Below are positions 8,111-16,251 of a DNA stretch of 49,995 nt, in pieces. The stretch lies in contig JAMCRR010000078.1 in assembly GCA_023381565.1 (NCBI GenBank), positions 1 to 49,995 of the forward strand. The letters run 5' to 3'. Source of the DNA: Chloroflexota bacterium (GTDB taxonomy: Bacteria > Chloroflexota > Anaerolineae > Anaerolineales > Anaerolineaceae). The translations under genes were made by a program, and so were the position numbers. Positions within the stretch are counted from its first letter, which is position 1, and each line of letters starts with the position of its first letter. Under the pieces are notes generated by a model, which worked only from the letters and a program-made list of their open reading frames with translations, did not search any database and was not told the DNA's origin.

Positions 8111-11100
8111 GTGCTAAGCGTCTCGCTTTTAGGGGGTTTCTGCATTACCTACAACCAAGCGCCTATCACAGACGTCGATACGCCGCGCCTTCAAGCCTTG
8201 CTGGCATATTTAATCCTGCACAGAGATGCACCCCAATTCCGTGCACACCTGGCTTTTCAGTTCTGGCCAGATACAAGCGAAGCTCAGGCTCGCACCAATC
8301 TGCGTAACCTGCTGCATCACTTACGCCACTCTCTGCCAGATGCTGATGCTTATCTCAACATAAGCGTGCAGAGCTTGCAATGGCGGCCCGATATATCATT
8401 TATCCTGGACGTGGCTGATTTTGAAATTGCATTGGTTTGCGCAAGCCAGGCTCAGCAAAAGAATAACCCCACGGTGGCGAGACAGGCACTGGAGAGGGCA
8501 GTAGCCTTATATAGAGGTGATTTGCTGCCCAGTTGCTACGATGATTGGATCATTCCACAAAGAGAAGGGTTGCGCCAGGCATATCTCAATGCCCTGGAAC
8601 GTTTAATGCGGATACTGGAGGAGCAGCGAGACTACGCAGCGGCGATCAACCACGCCCAGCGTCTGCTGCGGCACGATCCACTGCATGAAACTACGTATCG
8701 GCATCTCATACGCCTCCATGCCCTGAATGGTGACCGGGCTGGCGCACTACGCGTCTATCATACCTGCACAACTACCTTGCAGCGTGAATTGAATGTAGAA
8801 CCCAGTTCAGCGACCAGAGAGGCTTACGAGCTGCTGCTGGGTGGAAAGTCAATATATTCCCCAATGCTACGCGTTACCACTGCATTTTCTCCCCTGGTCG
8901 GGCGTGAGCGAGAGTGGACGCAGTTGTTACAGACCTGGCACGCAGTTGCCGCCAATGGAAGGCCCCACATGGTTTTGCTGCGTGGGGAGGCCGGTATTGG
9001 CAAGACCAGATTGGTAGAAGACCTGCTGCAGTGGGCCAACCGCCAGGGCATTGCCACGGCGAATGCCCGCTGTTATGCAGCCGAGGGCAATCTGGCTTAT
9101 GGCCCAGCCACCGCCTGGCTCCGTGCCAATCCATTGGCCGCTTTAGATGATGTGTGGCTCACAGAATTAACCAGACTGCTGCCCGAGATATTGGCTCAAC
9201 GACAAGACCTCCCCAAACCAGGCGGCCTCACTGAAGCCTGGCAGCGGCAACGGCTGTTCGAGGCGCTCTCGCGTGCCATTCTTGGTATTGGCCAGCCGCT
9301 TCTGCTGACGATTGACGATCTCCAGTGGTGCGATCAGGATACTCTGGAATGGCTGCATTTCCTGATGCGCTTCGATCGGGAAGCGCATCTGCTGGTAATC
9401 GGAGCATATCGGCCGGAGGAGATCGGGCAAACCCATCCCCTGTTCTCCTCCTTCGAGGCTCTATTTCTCGAGGAGCAGGTGACTGCAGTAGACCTGCTGC
9501 CGCTGGATGAGACCGATACCCAAACCCTGGCAACCCTGGTCGCAGGTGAGGAAATCAGCTCTGAGGTGGCTCTGCGTCTGTATCGGGAGACAGAAGGCAA
9601 TCCGCTATTTGTCATCGAAACTGTAAGAGCCGGACTGCCGGTTCGCGATCAAGAATTGTATGCGATGACCAGCGACGACTTACCGTTGAATATTGATCTG
9701 CCGCCGAAGGTGCAAGCAGTACTGGAAGCGCGTCTGGCTCAAGTCTCTCTCCCTACTCGGGAACTGGCCGGATTGGCAGCCACAATTGGCCGGGAGTTCA
9801 GCTTTAAATTGTTGGCCATTGCCAGCGGCAGTGATGAAGATACACTGGTTCACGAATTGGACGAACTTTGGCAGCGGCGCATCATACGCGAACATGGAAC
9901 AGACGCTTATGACTTCAGCCACGACAAGCTGAGGGAGGTCGCGTATCACAGCATGAGCACCGCACGGCGTCGACTTCTCCATTGCCGGGTCGCCAAGGCC
10001 CTGGTAACTCTCCACGAGTCGAACCTGGACCTTGTGAGCCACCAGATTGCGGCTCACTTTGAGCGTGGCGGTCTGCCGGAACAAGCTACGCCATTCTACC
10101 TGCGGGCAGCCAGGGTATCTCGTCAGATCTTTGCGAATGAAGAGGCAATTATACTTTTAAGGCATGGTATCGCGCTGACGGAGGATCAGAAATCGAGCTC
10201 AGGCGATCATCCACTCAATGATGAGGTCGCTGCACAACTTTGGGAGGAGTTGGGCGACATTCTCGAACTGAAGGCGCAGCACAAAGAAGCTCTGCAAGCC
10301 TACCATAACGCCCAAATTCATATTTCTCATACAGATCCAATTTGGCAGGCGCGTCTCCATTGCAAGGAGAGTGTGGTCTTACGAGAGCAAAGGTTGTATG
10401 CCGACTCACTAGGTGCATGCCGTCAAGGAGAGATGGCGCTGGGAGAACAGCCAATTAGTGATCAAACAGGCTGGTGGGATGCATGGATTGAAGTCCAGAT
10501 AGAAAAGGTTTGGGCGCATTATTGGCTAGCTCAATGGCTCGAAATGGATGCATTGGTGAATAAGGTAGAGTCGGTCGTACGCATGCGTGGAAGAGCTGCC
10601 AGCCGCATGCGATACCTGATGGCCTCTTGTCTGATGCATCTGAGGAGAGAGCGTTACACAGTATCGGATGAAATGCTGGCCCACTCCAAGGAAGCGCTCG
10701 CTGCAAGCCTGGAATGGGGCAACCTGAAGACCCGGATAGAATGCCAGTTTGAACTCGGCTTCTTGCACTTGTGGCGGCGCGAATTTTCTGGGGCTGAGGA
10801 AAATCTGCAAGCCACATTAGTGTTGACCGAAACATCCGGAATTGTGCCACTGCGGACTCTTATTCTCACCTATTTAACTGTCTTGCACCGGTTTCAGGGA
10901 CACTTAGAAGAAGTATCGGATTACGCTCAGCGAGCTCAGAAAACAGCTGAAGAAGCGCAAATGCCCGATTATGTTGCTGCTGCCAAAGGTAACCTGGCAT
11001 GGCTCAACTGGCGAATGGGGAATCTGTATGCAGCGGAGCAGAGAGGGCATGAAGCACTTTCGTTCTGGCAGAAGTCTCCACTCATGTACCCGTTTCAATG

Positions 11101-11329
11101 GCAGGCACTCTGGCCTCTCCTGGCTGTGGCGTTAGCTCAAGACAAGGAAGACCAATCATGGGTCTATTATGCACACACCATGCTCGAACCAACTCAGCAG
11201 ATCTTACCTGATGAGCTAGGCAACACACTGGAGGCAGCGGTTCAGGCAAAAGCAGAAGCCAGGTCAGGCGAAGCGCGTGCTCATTTGGATCACGCCATAG
11301 AATTGGCGAGAAAGATGGGATACCTATAA
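8111..11329 (+). CDS. SARP/BTAD-type transcriptional activator with AAA ATPase and TPR region
   Basis: A 1072-residue regulator of the AfsR/SARP type. Residues 1-95 form a winged-helix domain (SVSLLGGFCITYN, then RLQALLAYLILHRD). About 100-245 is the all-helical BTAD domain, with LDVADFEIAL at its start and RALALYRGDLL-like and HDPLHETTYRHLIRLHAL segments. From ~260 (LVGREREW) an AAA/STAND ATPase follows, with Walker A GEAGIGKT near 291 and Walker B LLTIDDLQW near 400. The last ~450 residues are TPR-like helices. Family members use ATP-driven assembly to activate nearby promoters. The start is GTG, with no Shine-Dalgarno and no alternative ATG. Target and inducer are unknown; the secreted protein downstream is a candidate target by position only. 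Confidence 0.88.
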   Translation: MLSVSLLGGFCITYNQAPITDVDTPRLQALLAYLILHRDAPQFRAHLAFQFWPDTSEAQARTNLRNLLHHLRHSLPDADAYLNISVQSLQWRPDISFILDVADFEIALVCASQAQQKNNPTVARQALERAVALYRGDLLPSCYDDWIIPQREGLRQAYLNALERLMRILEEQRDYAAAINHAQRLLRHDPLHETTYRHLIRLHALNGDRAGALRVYHTCTTTLQRELNVEPSSATREAYELLLGGKSIYSPMLRVTTAFSPLVGREREWTQLLQTWHAVAANGRPHMVLLRGEAGIGKTRLVEDLLQWANRQGIATANARCYAAEGNLAYGPATAWLRANPLAALDDVWLTELTRLLPEILAQRQDLPKPGGLTEAWQRQRLFEALSRAILGIGQPLLLTIDDLQWCDQDTLEWLHFLMRFDREAHLLVIGAYRPEEIGQTHPLFSSFEALFLEEQVTAVDLLPLDETDTQTLATLVAGEEISSEVALRLYRETEGNPLFVIETVRAGLPVRDQELYAMTSDDLPLNIDLPPKVQAVLEARLAQVSLPTRELAGLAATIGREFSFKLLAIASGSDEDTLVHELDELWQRRIIREHGTDAYDFSHDKLREVAYHSMSTARRRLLHCRVAKALVTLHESNLDLVSHQIAAHFERGGLPEQATPFYLRAARVSRQIFANEEAIILLRHGIALTEDQKSSSGDHPLNDEVAAQLWEELGDILELKAQHKEALQAYHNAQIHISHTDPIWQARLHCKESVVLREQRLYADSLGACRQGEMALGEQPISDQTGWWDAWIEVQIEKVWAHYWLAQWLEMDALVNKVESVVRMRGRAASRMRYLMASCLMHLRRERYTVSDEMLAHSKEALAASLEWGNLKTRIECQFELGFLHLWRREFSGAEENLQATLVLTETSGIVPLRTLILTYLTVLHRFQGHLEEVSDYAQRAQKTAEEAQMPDYVAAAKGNLAWLNWRMGNLYAAEQRGHEALSFWQKSPLMYPFQWQALWPLLAVALAQDKEDQSWVYYAHTMLEPTQQILPDELGNTLEAAVQAKAEARSGEARAHLDHAIELARKMGYL

Positions 11330-11386
11330 TATTTTCCTTCAAGCAATAAAATACCGTGACTGACCAGAGATCGTTCACCTTTTCAT

Positions 11387-11429
11387 AACGGGGTTATGGC
11401 AGGCATAATATGCCTGGCGTAACCCCGTT
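11387..11429 (+). terminator. long-stem terminator after the BTAD regulator
   Basis: A 21-bp inverted repeat (11387-11407 against 11409-11429) with only two mismatches, with outer arms AACGGGGTTA and TAACCCCGTT. The T-run afterwards is weak (TTTCTGTT), but the stem is very stable. Confidence 0.6.
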
Positions 11430-11494
11430 TCTGTTCCCTGCATAGTGACTTTTCCCAGATCTTCCACCAAACGCTTTGCAAACGGTATCCTTAG

Positions 11495-11521
11495 TATGAT
11501 GGCATTAACTGTATTCAGTTA
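11495..11521 (+). promoter_or_regulatory. -10 box with operator-like palindrome before the secreted protein gene
   Basis: TATGAT at 11495-11500 predicts transcription from about 11507. A perfect inverted repeat, TAACTG-TATT-CAGTTA (11506-11521), lies exactly there. That is the usual position for a repressor site. No good -35 is visible. Confidence 0.35.
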
Positions 11522-11562
11522 TAGTTCAAATTGGTTTGTTTCACCCATGAAGGAGGAATGAG

Positions 11563-12021
11563 ATGAAAAGTAGATTCTCTTTTATCGCGGTGGCTCTATT
11601 TCTGGCGATCATTCTCCTAATGTTCCCTGCTAGCGTGCAAGCAACTCCCTCTCAAGACCTAACGATCACGGCAAATCTAGTGATGACCGGCCAGAATTCC
11701 GCCGCAGGCTCTTTCGAGGTAAGCGGCCTGGTTGCCGACCACGGGAATGCATCTGAGGTGTTCTTCATTGCTGACAATACCATCCATGGCGTCAAAACGA
11801 TGGTGGGGGCAGACGGCACAATCACCATCAAATTCCAGGCTCAATTAGCCTGGACTTCACAAACTGCCGGTACAGCAGAGGGACAGTTTGTCATCCTCTC
11901 GGGTACCGGCGCCTACGAAAAGCTGCATGGCGTTGGTGCGACTGATGCCTCGATCAATCTCGCAGCACTACCCTACCCCACCATCTCGGCCACCTACACT
12001 GGTACTGCCCACATGGATTGA
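11563..12021 (+). CDS. small secreted beta-rich protein of unknown function
   Basis: A 152-residue protein with a clear signal peptide (1-26: KSRFSF, a hydrophobic stretch AVALFLAIILLMF, then PASVQA). The mature part is beta-rich and low in charge, with SGTGAYEKLHGVG, a G-x-Y-x-x-L-x-G-x-G pattern. That pattern is seen in DUF3224 and allene-oxide-cyclase-like barrels; the resemblance is suggestive only. There are no cysteines in the mature part. AAGGAGGAATGAG immediately before the ATG is an excellent ribosome-binding site, so strong expression is likely. It follows the BTAD regulator after a terminator and an operator-like palindrome. Confidence 0.75.
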   Translation: MKSRFSFIAVALFLAIILLMFPASVQATPSQDLTITANLVMTGQNSAAGSFEVSGLVADHGNASEVFFIADNTIHGVKTMVGADGTITIKFQAQLAWTSQTAGTAEGQFVILSGTGAYEKLHGVGATDASINLAALPYPTISATYTGTAHMD

Positions 12022-12038
12022 GCTTTATTGGACCGCGA

Positions 12039-12092
12039 GACCGGATTAGCCCTGATACCGGGAGGAAAGGATTTTCCTCCTCTGAGCCGGTC
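12039..12092 (+). terminator. nested hairpin after the secreted protein gene
   Basis: Inner stem GGAGGAAA/TTTCCTCC (12061-12068, 12073-12080, 4-nt loop), flanked by an outer pair GACCGG/CCGGTC (12039-12044, 12087-12092). It is followed by CATAATTTG. It probably terminates the preceding transcript, though the U-run is short. Confidence 0.45.
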
Positions 12093-12151
12093 CATAATTT
12101 GTTCGACTATTGTGAATTGGCTGCATCAGACTTTATTCTGCAGAGGTGGAT

Positions 12152-12508
12152 ATGAAACTCAAACTTGATCTAGCAAATCCTTTCTGGTGGCTGTGGGCTA
12201 GCACCCTGGCCTTCATTGTTGCTGCGGTTCTTGGATGGACCCCCGGATACTATTTGGTGATCCTGATCAGCGCCTTGCAGGTGATATTGTTCCTCATGCG
12301 CGAGCGGAGCGTTATAGCATTTCCAACGCAGATTCGCATCGTGTATTTTACTTGGACTCTGACAGGGCTGTGGGTAGCGGTACGCCTGCCCTTCTATTTG
12401 TTGCTTCTCCTGGGGACCCTGATGGTAGTGTTCTTTGGCCGCTGCAGCATTTCGCTACTGCTCAAGGTTATGCCCTGGAACCGCGGGCGGGTCGCAAGAC
12501 TCGTTTGA
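12152..12508 (+). CDS. small integral membrane protein of unknown function
   Basis: About 118 residues, with three or four hydrophobic segments (around WWLWASTLAFIVAAVLGW, YYLVILISALQVILFLM, the WTLTGLWVAV region and LPFYLLLLLGTLMVVFFG). It ends with a basic tail containing RCSISLLLKVMPWNR. No enzymatic motif is visible and I do not recognise the family. The ATG at 12152 is preferred over the GTG at 12146 because GAGGTGGAT aligns as a Shine-Dalgarno. It lies 41 bp upstream of the NmrA-like gene and is probably co-transcribed with it. Confidence 0.65.
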   Translation: MKLKLDLANPFWWLWASTLAFIVAAVLGWTPGYYLVILISALQVILFLMRERSVIAFPTQIRIVYFTWTLTGLWVAVRLPFYLLLLLGTLMVVFFGRCSISLLLKVMPWNRGRVARLV

Positions 12509-12549
12509 GTAATAAGCACGGATTGAATCTTTGGGGAGGGAGGTGTGCA

Positions 12550-13452
12550 ATGATTCTGGTGGTTGGAGCAACCGGGATTCTCGGCGGCATGATCACCCAA
12601 CGGCTGTTGGAGGAGGGCAAAGACGTGCGCATTCTGGTGCGCCACAACTCCCCGGCAGAGGAACTCGCCATCCAAAGGATGGCAACCTCGCCGCGTTTGT
12701 TGATAGCCAGCGGCGCCCGGCCGGTTTATGGCGATCTCAAAGACCGTGATTCGCTGGACAAAGCCTGTGCTGGTATCGAAGTCGTCATTACCACTGCCAA
12801 CTCGGCGATGCGTGGTGGTGAAGACAATGTGGATACGGTAGATCGACAGGGCAACCGTAACCTGATTGAAGCCGCTAAAGCGGCAAACGTGAAGCAGTTC
12901 ATCTTCACCTCGTTCTTAGGCGCTGACGTAAACAGCACGGTTCTCCTTTTCCAGGCCAAGGCCGAAACCGAGGCGAGGCTCGTTGAAAGCGGCATGCCCT
13001 ATACCATTCTGACCCCCAATTATTTTATGGAGAGCTGGATTGGCATGATTGTGGGTATTCCACTGCAAGCTAGCCAGCCAATCACGCTGGTAGGCGAGGG
13101 TCAACGATTGCACTCCATCATCTCAATCACTGACGTGGTATCCTTTGCTGTAGCAGCAGTGAATCATCCTGCAGCCATAAACCAGCGTCTGGTCTTAGGC
13201 GGGCCAGAACCGCTTTCCTGGCGCGGTATCGCGAATTCCTTCGGTCAGATCCTGGGCCAGGAAATACCCATACGCTTCGTCGCCCCTGGCGAGCCGATTC
13301 CCGGACTGCCGGAAATTGTTCCGCCTGTACTGGCTGCTATGGAGACCTACGATTCGTCCATCCCCATGGATGAGACGGCGCGGGCGTTTGGTGTCGAACA
13401 GACTACATTAACCTCCTTCATTCATCGCACGGTCGGTATCCCAGGCGGATAA
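12550..13452 (+). CDS. NmrA-like / atypical SDR NAD(P)-binding protein
   Basis: A 300-residue Rossmann-fold protein of the NmrA/SDR-a5 type. It begins with ILVVGATGILGG, the GxxGxxG dinucleotide loop, followed by VRILVRHNS (NADP-type basic strand end), VYGDLKDRDSLDKAC and a TSFLGAD segment where the catalytic region would be. Members act as NADP sensors or as quinone or isoflavone-type reductases; no substrate can be read. GGGAGGGAGGTG upstream fixes the ATG at 12550. The frame is open much further upstream (to 12235), but that stretch overlaps the membrane-protein gene and has no SDR character. Confidence 0.85.
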   Translation: MILVVGATGILGGMITQRLLEEGKDVRILVRHNSPAEELAIQRMATSPRLLIASGARPVYGDLKDRDSLDKACAGIEVVITTANSAMRGGEDNVDTVDRQGNRNLIEAAKAANVKQFIFTSFLGADVNSTVLLFQAKAETEARLVESGMPYTILTPNYFMESWIGMIVGIPLQASQPITLVGEGQRLHSIISITDVVSFAVAAVNHPAAINQRLVLGGPEPLSWRGIANSFGQILGQEIPIRFVAPGEPIPGLPEIVPPVLAAMETYDSSIPMDETARAFGVEQTTLTSFIHRTVGIPGG

Positions 13453-13463
13453 AGGGCAACATC

Positions 13464-13718
13464 ATGATGGTTGTACGAAAGGATACAGATCCCCCGGCGA
13501 AAAGATCGCATTTATTCATGCTGCGGTTGTGGCTGGAAGACCTGGGCAGCGGGCAGAAAGATTGGCGCGGCAAGGTTCAGCACGTGAGCAGTGGCGAAGC
13601 GCGGTTTTTTCGTGATTGGAAAACTTTGGAGGCTTTTATAGAGGAACGCTTGCTTAAGATCGATTCTGAAGGGAATCACGGAGATCAAATTGAGATAGCT
13701 ATTCAAGAACCTCGTTGA
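13464..13718 (+). CDS. small conserved-looking protein of unknown function
   Basis: An 84-residue soluble protein. Its core, LRLWLEDLGSGQKDWRGKVQ followed by HVSSGEARFFRDWKTL, is rich in Trp and charged residues and looks like a compact domain conserved as a unit. There is no signal peptide and no metal motif. Translation starts 11 bases after the NmrA-like stop, preceded only by AAAGGG, and may use ATG 13464 or 13467. It is the last gene of this group and is followed directly by a good terminator. The function is unknown. Confidence 0.65.
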   Translation: MMVVRKDTDPPAKRSHLFMLRLWLEDLGSGQKDWRGKVQHVSSGEARFFRDWKTLEAFIEERLLKIDSEGNHGDQIEIAIQEPR

Positions 13719-13736
13719 CCATGAATGGATCTATTG

Positions 13737-13765
13737 AAAGCTTCCCCATCTGGGGGAGCTTTTTG
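13737..13765 (+). terminator. rho-independent terminator
   Basis: AAAGCTTCCCC pairs with GGGGGAGCTTT (one G-T wobble) around a 4-nt loop, running directly into TTTTT. It ends the membrane protein-NmrA-small protein transcript. Confidence 0.85.
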
Positions 13766-13965
13766 GTTTCATCTAGTAAATGTGCGGCAATTAGAATCGA
13801 TCGCTAGAGCCAGGTGTCAATCTTCAATCACAAATGGGATCTTTAAATGACCCCGGGATTCGGAAATCTCGCCTTTATCGTTGATGACCCCTTCCTGATT
13901 CTCTATCTGGGGCACTTGACCTTGCGATACAGCCCTGGATCCGCCTGTCGAAGTTACAGTAAAGG

Positions 13966-13971
13966 TATAAT
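13966..13971 (+). promoter_or_regulatory. TATAAT box predicting a leaderless mRNA
   Basis: AGGTATAAT ends 7 nt before the ATG at 13979, so transcription would start at or next to the start codon. No Shine-Dalgarno and no -35 are seen. Confidence 0.55.
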
Positions 13972-13978
13972 TCAAATC

Positions 13979-14959
13979 ATGCATTCCTTATCTGCCACTG
14001 CTGAGGCCCACCCCAACATCGCCTTTATCAAATACTGGGGCAATCGCGACAACCTTCTGCGCCTGCCTACCAGCGGCTCGATCTCGATGAACCTCGGCGG
14101 GCTGACTACGCGGACCCGCGTGATTATCAATTCCTCGCTGGAAGCCGACCGCCTGAAGCTCAACGATCGTATCGTCCGGGGGGAGGGTTTGCGGCGCGTG
14201 CAGTCCTTCCTCGACGTGGTCCGCCTGCAGGCGCGTACGGACCTGCACGCCGAGGTGATTACAGAGAATAACTTCCCCTCCGGCGCCGGGATTGCCTCTT
14301 CCGCATCAGCGTTTGCCGCTCTGGCTGTGGCTGCTGCCCGTGCGCTGGGTTTGGATCTTTCGGACCGGGAGCTCTCTTGCCTGGCCCGCCGCGGTTCCGG
14401 ATCCGCCTCCCGCTCGATTCCCGCGGGGTTTGTGGAATGGATTGCCGGCGAGGGAGATGCCGATTCCTATGCAGTCTCCATCGCTTCGCCCGAACACTGG
14501 AACCTGGTGGATTGCATCGCCATGGTGAATGCGAACCGCAAAGCCACGGGATCGACCGAAGGACACGCTTCGGCAGGCACCTCCCCGCTCCAGGCAGCCC
14601 GCGTGGCTGACGCTCCCCGGCGTCTGGATTGGTGCCGCCGGGCGCTTCTGACCTGCGATTTTACCGCCCTGGCCGAAATCGCCGAGCTGGACAGCAACCT
14701 GATGCACGCCATTATGATGACCTCCATCCCTGCCCTGATGTATTGGGAACCCCCCACCCTTGAAATCATGAGCCTGGTCCGCAAATGGCGGGCGCAGGGC
14801 GACCCAGTTTTCTATACCATTGATGCAGGACCTAACGTGCACGCCATCACAACCTCCGACTTTGCCCAGGTAATCACTTCTCGCCTGAGGGCTATCCCGG
14901 GCGTGCGCGAGGTGATCACCGCCTCTCCAGGCGGCGGAGCTCACCTGAGCAACGAGTGA
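13979..14959 (+). CDS. mevalonate-pathway decarboxylase (diphospho- or phosphomevalonate decarboxylase)
   Basis: A 326-residue GHMP-superfamily enzyme making isopentenyl (di)phosphate. NIAFIKYWGNRD places K18 as in yeast MvaD, but N22 replaces yeast K22. SGAGIASSASAFAAL is the phosphate loop, GSGSASRSIPAGFVEW the decarboxylase signature, and D282 in DAGPNVH the catalytic aspartate. Roseiflexus, also a Chloroflexota, has a homologue that acts on mevalonate 5-phosphate. Because of that precedent and N22, the substrate here is uncertain; isopentenyl phosphate kinase would then be required elsewhere. The frame extends upstream to 13847 without protein character, so the ATG just after the TATAAT box is chosen. 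Confidence 0.85.
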   Translation: MHSLSATAEAHPNIAFIKYWGNRDNLLRLPTSGSISMNLGGLTTRTRVIINSSLEADRLKLNDRIVRGEGLRRVQSFLDVVRLQARTDLHAEVITENNFPSGAGIASSASAFAALAVAAARALGLDLSDRELSCLARRGSGSASRSIPAGFVEWIAGEGDADSYAVSIASPEHWNLVDCIAMVNANRKATGSTEGHASAGTSPLQAARVADAPRRLDWCRRALLTCDFTALAEIAELDSNLMHAIMMTSIPALMYWEPPTLEIMSLVRKWRAQGDPVFYTIDAGPNVHAITTSDFAQVITSRLRAIPGVREVITASPGGGAHLSNE

Positions 14960-14961
14960 CC

Positions 14962-14979
14962 CTGCACGCTACCGTGCAG
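14962..14979 (+). terminator. hairpin after the decarboxylase gene
   Basis: CTGCACG/CGTGCAG stem of 7 bp with a 4-nt loop, three bases after the stop codon. No T-run follows, so it is only a weak terminator candidate. Confidence 0.35.
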
Positions 14980-15003
14980 AGTGGAAAAACCGGGCAAACA
15001 GGA

Positions 15004-15009
15004 TATAAT
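15004..15009 (+). promoter_or_regulatory. -10 box of the rseP operon
   Basis: TATAAT with G at the extended position (GGATATAAT), about 80 nt before the rseP start. No clear -35 is seen. Confidence 0.45.
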
Positions 15010-15089
15010 TGGAGTTACTAAACCCGAATTGCATTCCCATCAGGGGGCAGTCGGCCGAGAATTAGTTGAGGTTAGGTACAGGCAGATCA

Positions 15090-16178
15090 ATGTCAATTTC
15101 CGTAAGCTTTCTGATTACCCTGGTTGAATTCTTCGTAGTTTTGGGATTACTCCTGTTTTTCCACGAATTCGGCCACTTTATCGTTTCACGCTTGCTCAAG
15201 GTTGAGGTAGAAGAATTCGGCTTTGGGTTCCCCCCACGACTGGTCAAGCTGTTTAGAATTGGAAAAACCGATTTTACTTTGAACTTGATCCCTTTTGGCG
15301 CTTTCGTCCGGCCCAAAGGGGAGAACGACCCGAACGTTCCCGGAGGGCTGGCCTCCGCCAGCCCATGGACACGCCTGGCAGTCCTGCTGGGTGGCCCGTT
15401 TATGAACGTATTGGTTGGTCTGATCATCTTCAGTGTGATGTTTGTCCGCATTGGCGCTCCGATCACAAACGTCGTTCAGGTCATCGAGGTTGCGGCGAGC
15501 ACTCCGGCAGCAACGGCCGGTTTCAAACCTGGAGATGTGATCCAGAGCGTAAATGGTCAGGCAATTACCAGCACCCAGGGCTTACAAACAGCCATCCAAA
15601 ATAATCTAGGGAAAACTGTGGAAGTGGTGATCCAACGCGACGGACAGACTTCCACCCTTAACGTCACTCCGCGCCTCAATCCTCCTAAAGGACAGGGCCC
15701 GCTGGGGATCGTGATGGGAAATCCCTATAAACCAGTACCAATTTATCAAGCACTCCCCGAGGCCGGATCGATGGCTTACCAGCAAGCATACCAGCTTCTG
15801 CTTCTGCCGGTCCACCTGATTGAAGGCCAGGCAAATCCCAGCGATACTCGTATTGTTGGTCCAGTTGGCATGTTCGACATCTACTCACAGGCCGTGCAGC
15901 TCGATTCTGCAGCTACCTCCACGCCTATCCAGCAGCCGGCGGTAAACGTCTTATACTTCATCGGGACGATCTCGGTCGCTCTCGGTCTCACAAACTTGTT
16001 GCCTATCCCGGCCCTGGATGGCGGGCGAATTCTTTTTGTGCTGCCGGAATTGATCTTAAGAAAACGCGTCCCTGCTCAGTATGAAAATTTCGTCCATCTT
16101 ATCGGGTTTGCCGCCCTTCTGCTTCTGATGAGCTACATTACCCTTCAGGATGTCATGCATCCCATCGTTATGCCATGA
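15090..16178 (+). CDS. rseP: site-2 intramembrane metalloprotease
   Basis: A 362-residue membrane-embedded zinc protease that cleaves transmembrane segments, typically of anti-sigma factors, and is often annotated RseP/RasP. The zinc site HEFGH (25-29) lies in the first transmembrane helix. LDGG at 309-312, in NLLPIPALDGGRILF, supplies the third ligand. Between them is one PDZ domain (about 125-205: VAASTPAATAGFKPGDVIQSV...). At least four hydrophobic segments are visible. Residues 15066-15089 could extend it from a TTG, but the ATG gives the normal short cytosolic start. It is followed after 73 bp by the HEAT and acylphosphatase genes on the same strand; a 6-bp hairpin (AGGGAG/CTCCCT) at the stop codon may separate them. 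Confidence 0.92.
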   Translation: MSISVSFLITLVEFFVVLGLLLFFHEFGHFIVSRLLKVEVEEFGFGFPPRLVKLFRIGKTDFTLNLIPFGAFVRPKGENDPNVPGGLASASPWTRLAVLLGGPFMNVLVGLIIFSVMFVRIGAPITNVVQVIEVAASTPAATAGFKPGDVIQSVNGQAITSTQGLQTAIQNNLGKTVEVVIQRDGQTSTLNVTPRLNPPKGQGPLGIVMGNPYKPVPIYQALPEAGSMAYQQAYQLLLLPVHLIEGQANPSDTRIVGPVGMFDIYSQAVQLDSAATSTPIQQPAVNVLYFIGTISVALGLTNLLPIPALDGGRILFVLPELILRKRVPAQYENFVHLIGFAALLLLMSYITLQDVMHPIVMP

Positions 16179-16251
16179 GGGAGCTTCTCCCTGACAGACA
16201 AGTAAGGATATTGCAAGAAATTTCGAAAGATTCCTAACTCAGGTACAGTTT

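Noticed and set aside
12235..12549. In-frame upstream extension of the NmrA-like gene
   Set aside because: It overlaps the membrane-protein gene and lacks any SDR feature. A strong Shine-Dalgarno supports the ATG at 12550.
14306..14944. 212-codon open frame antisense to the decarboxylase gene
   Set aside because: Its low-complexity Gly/His/Arg composition is typical of a shadow frame, and the sense gene is clearly coding.
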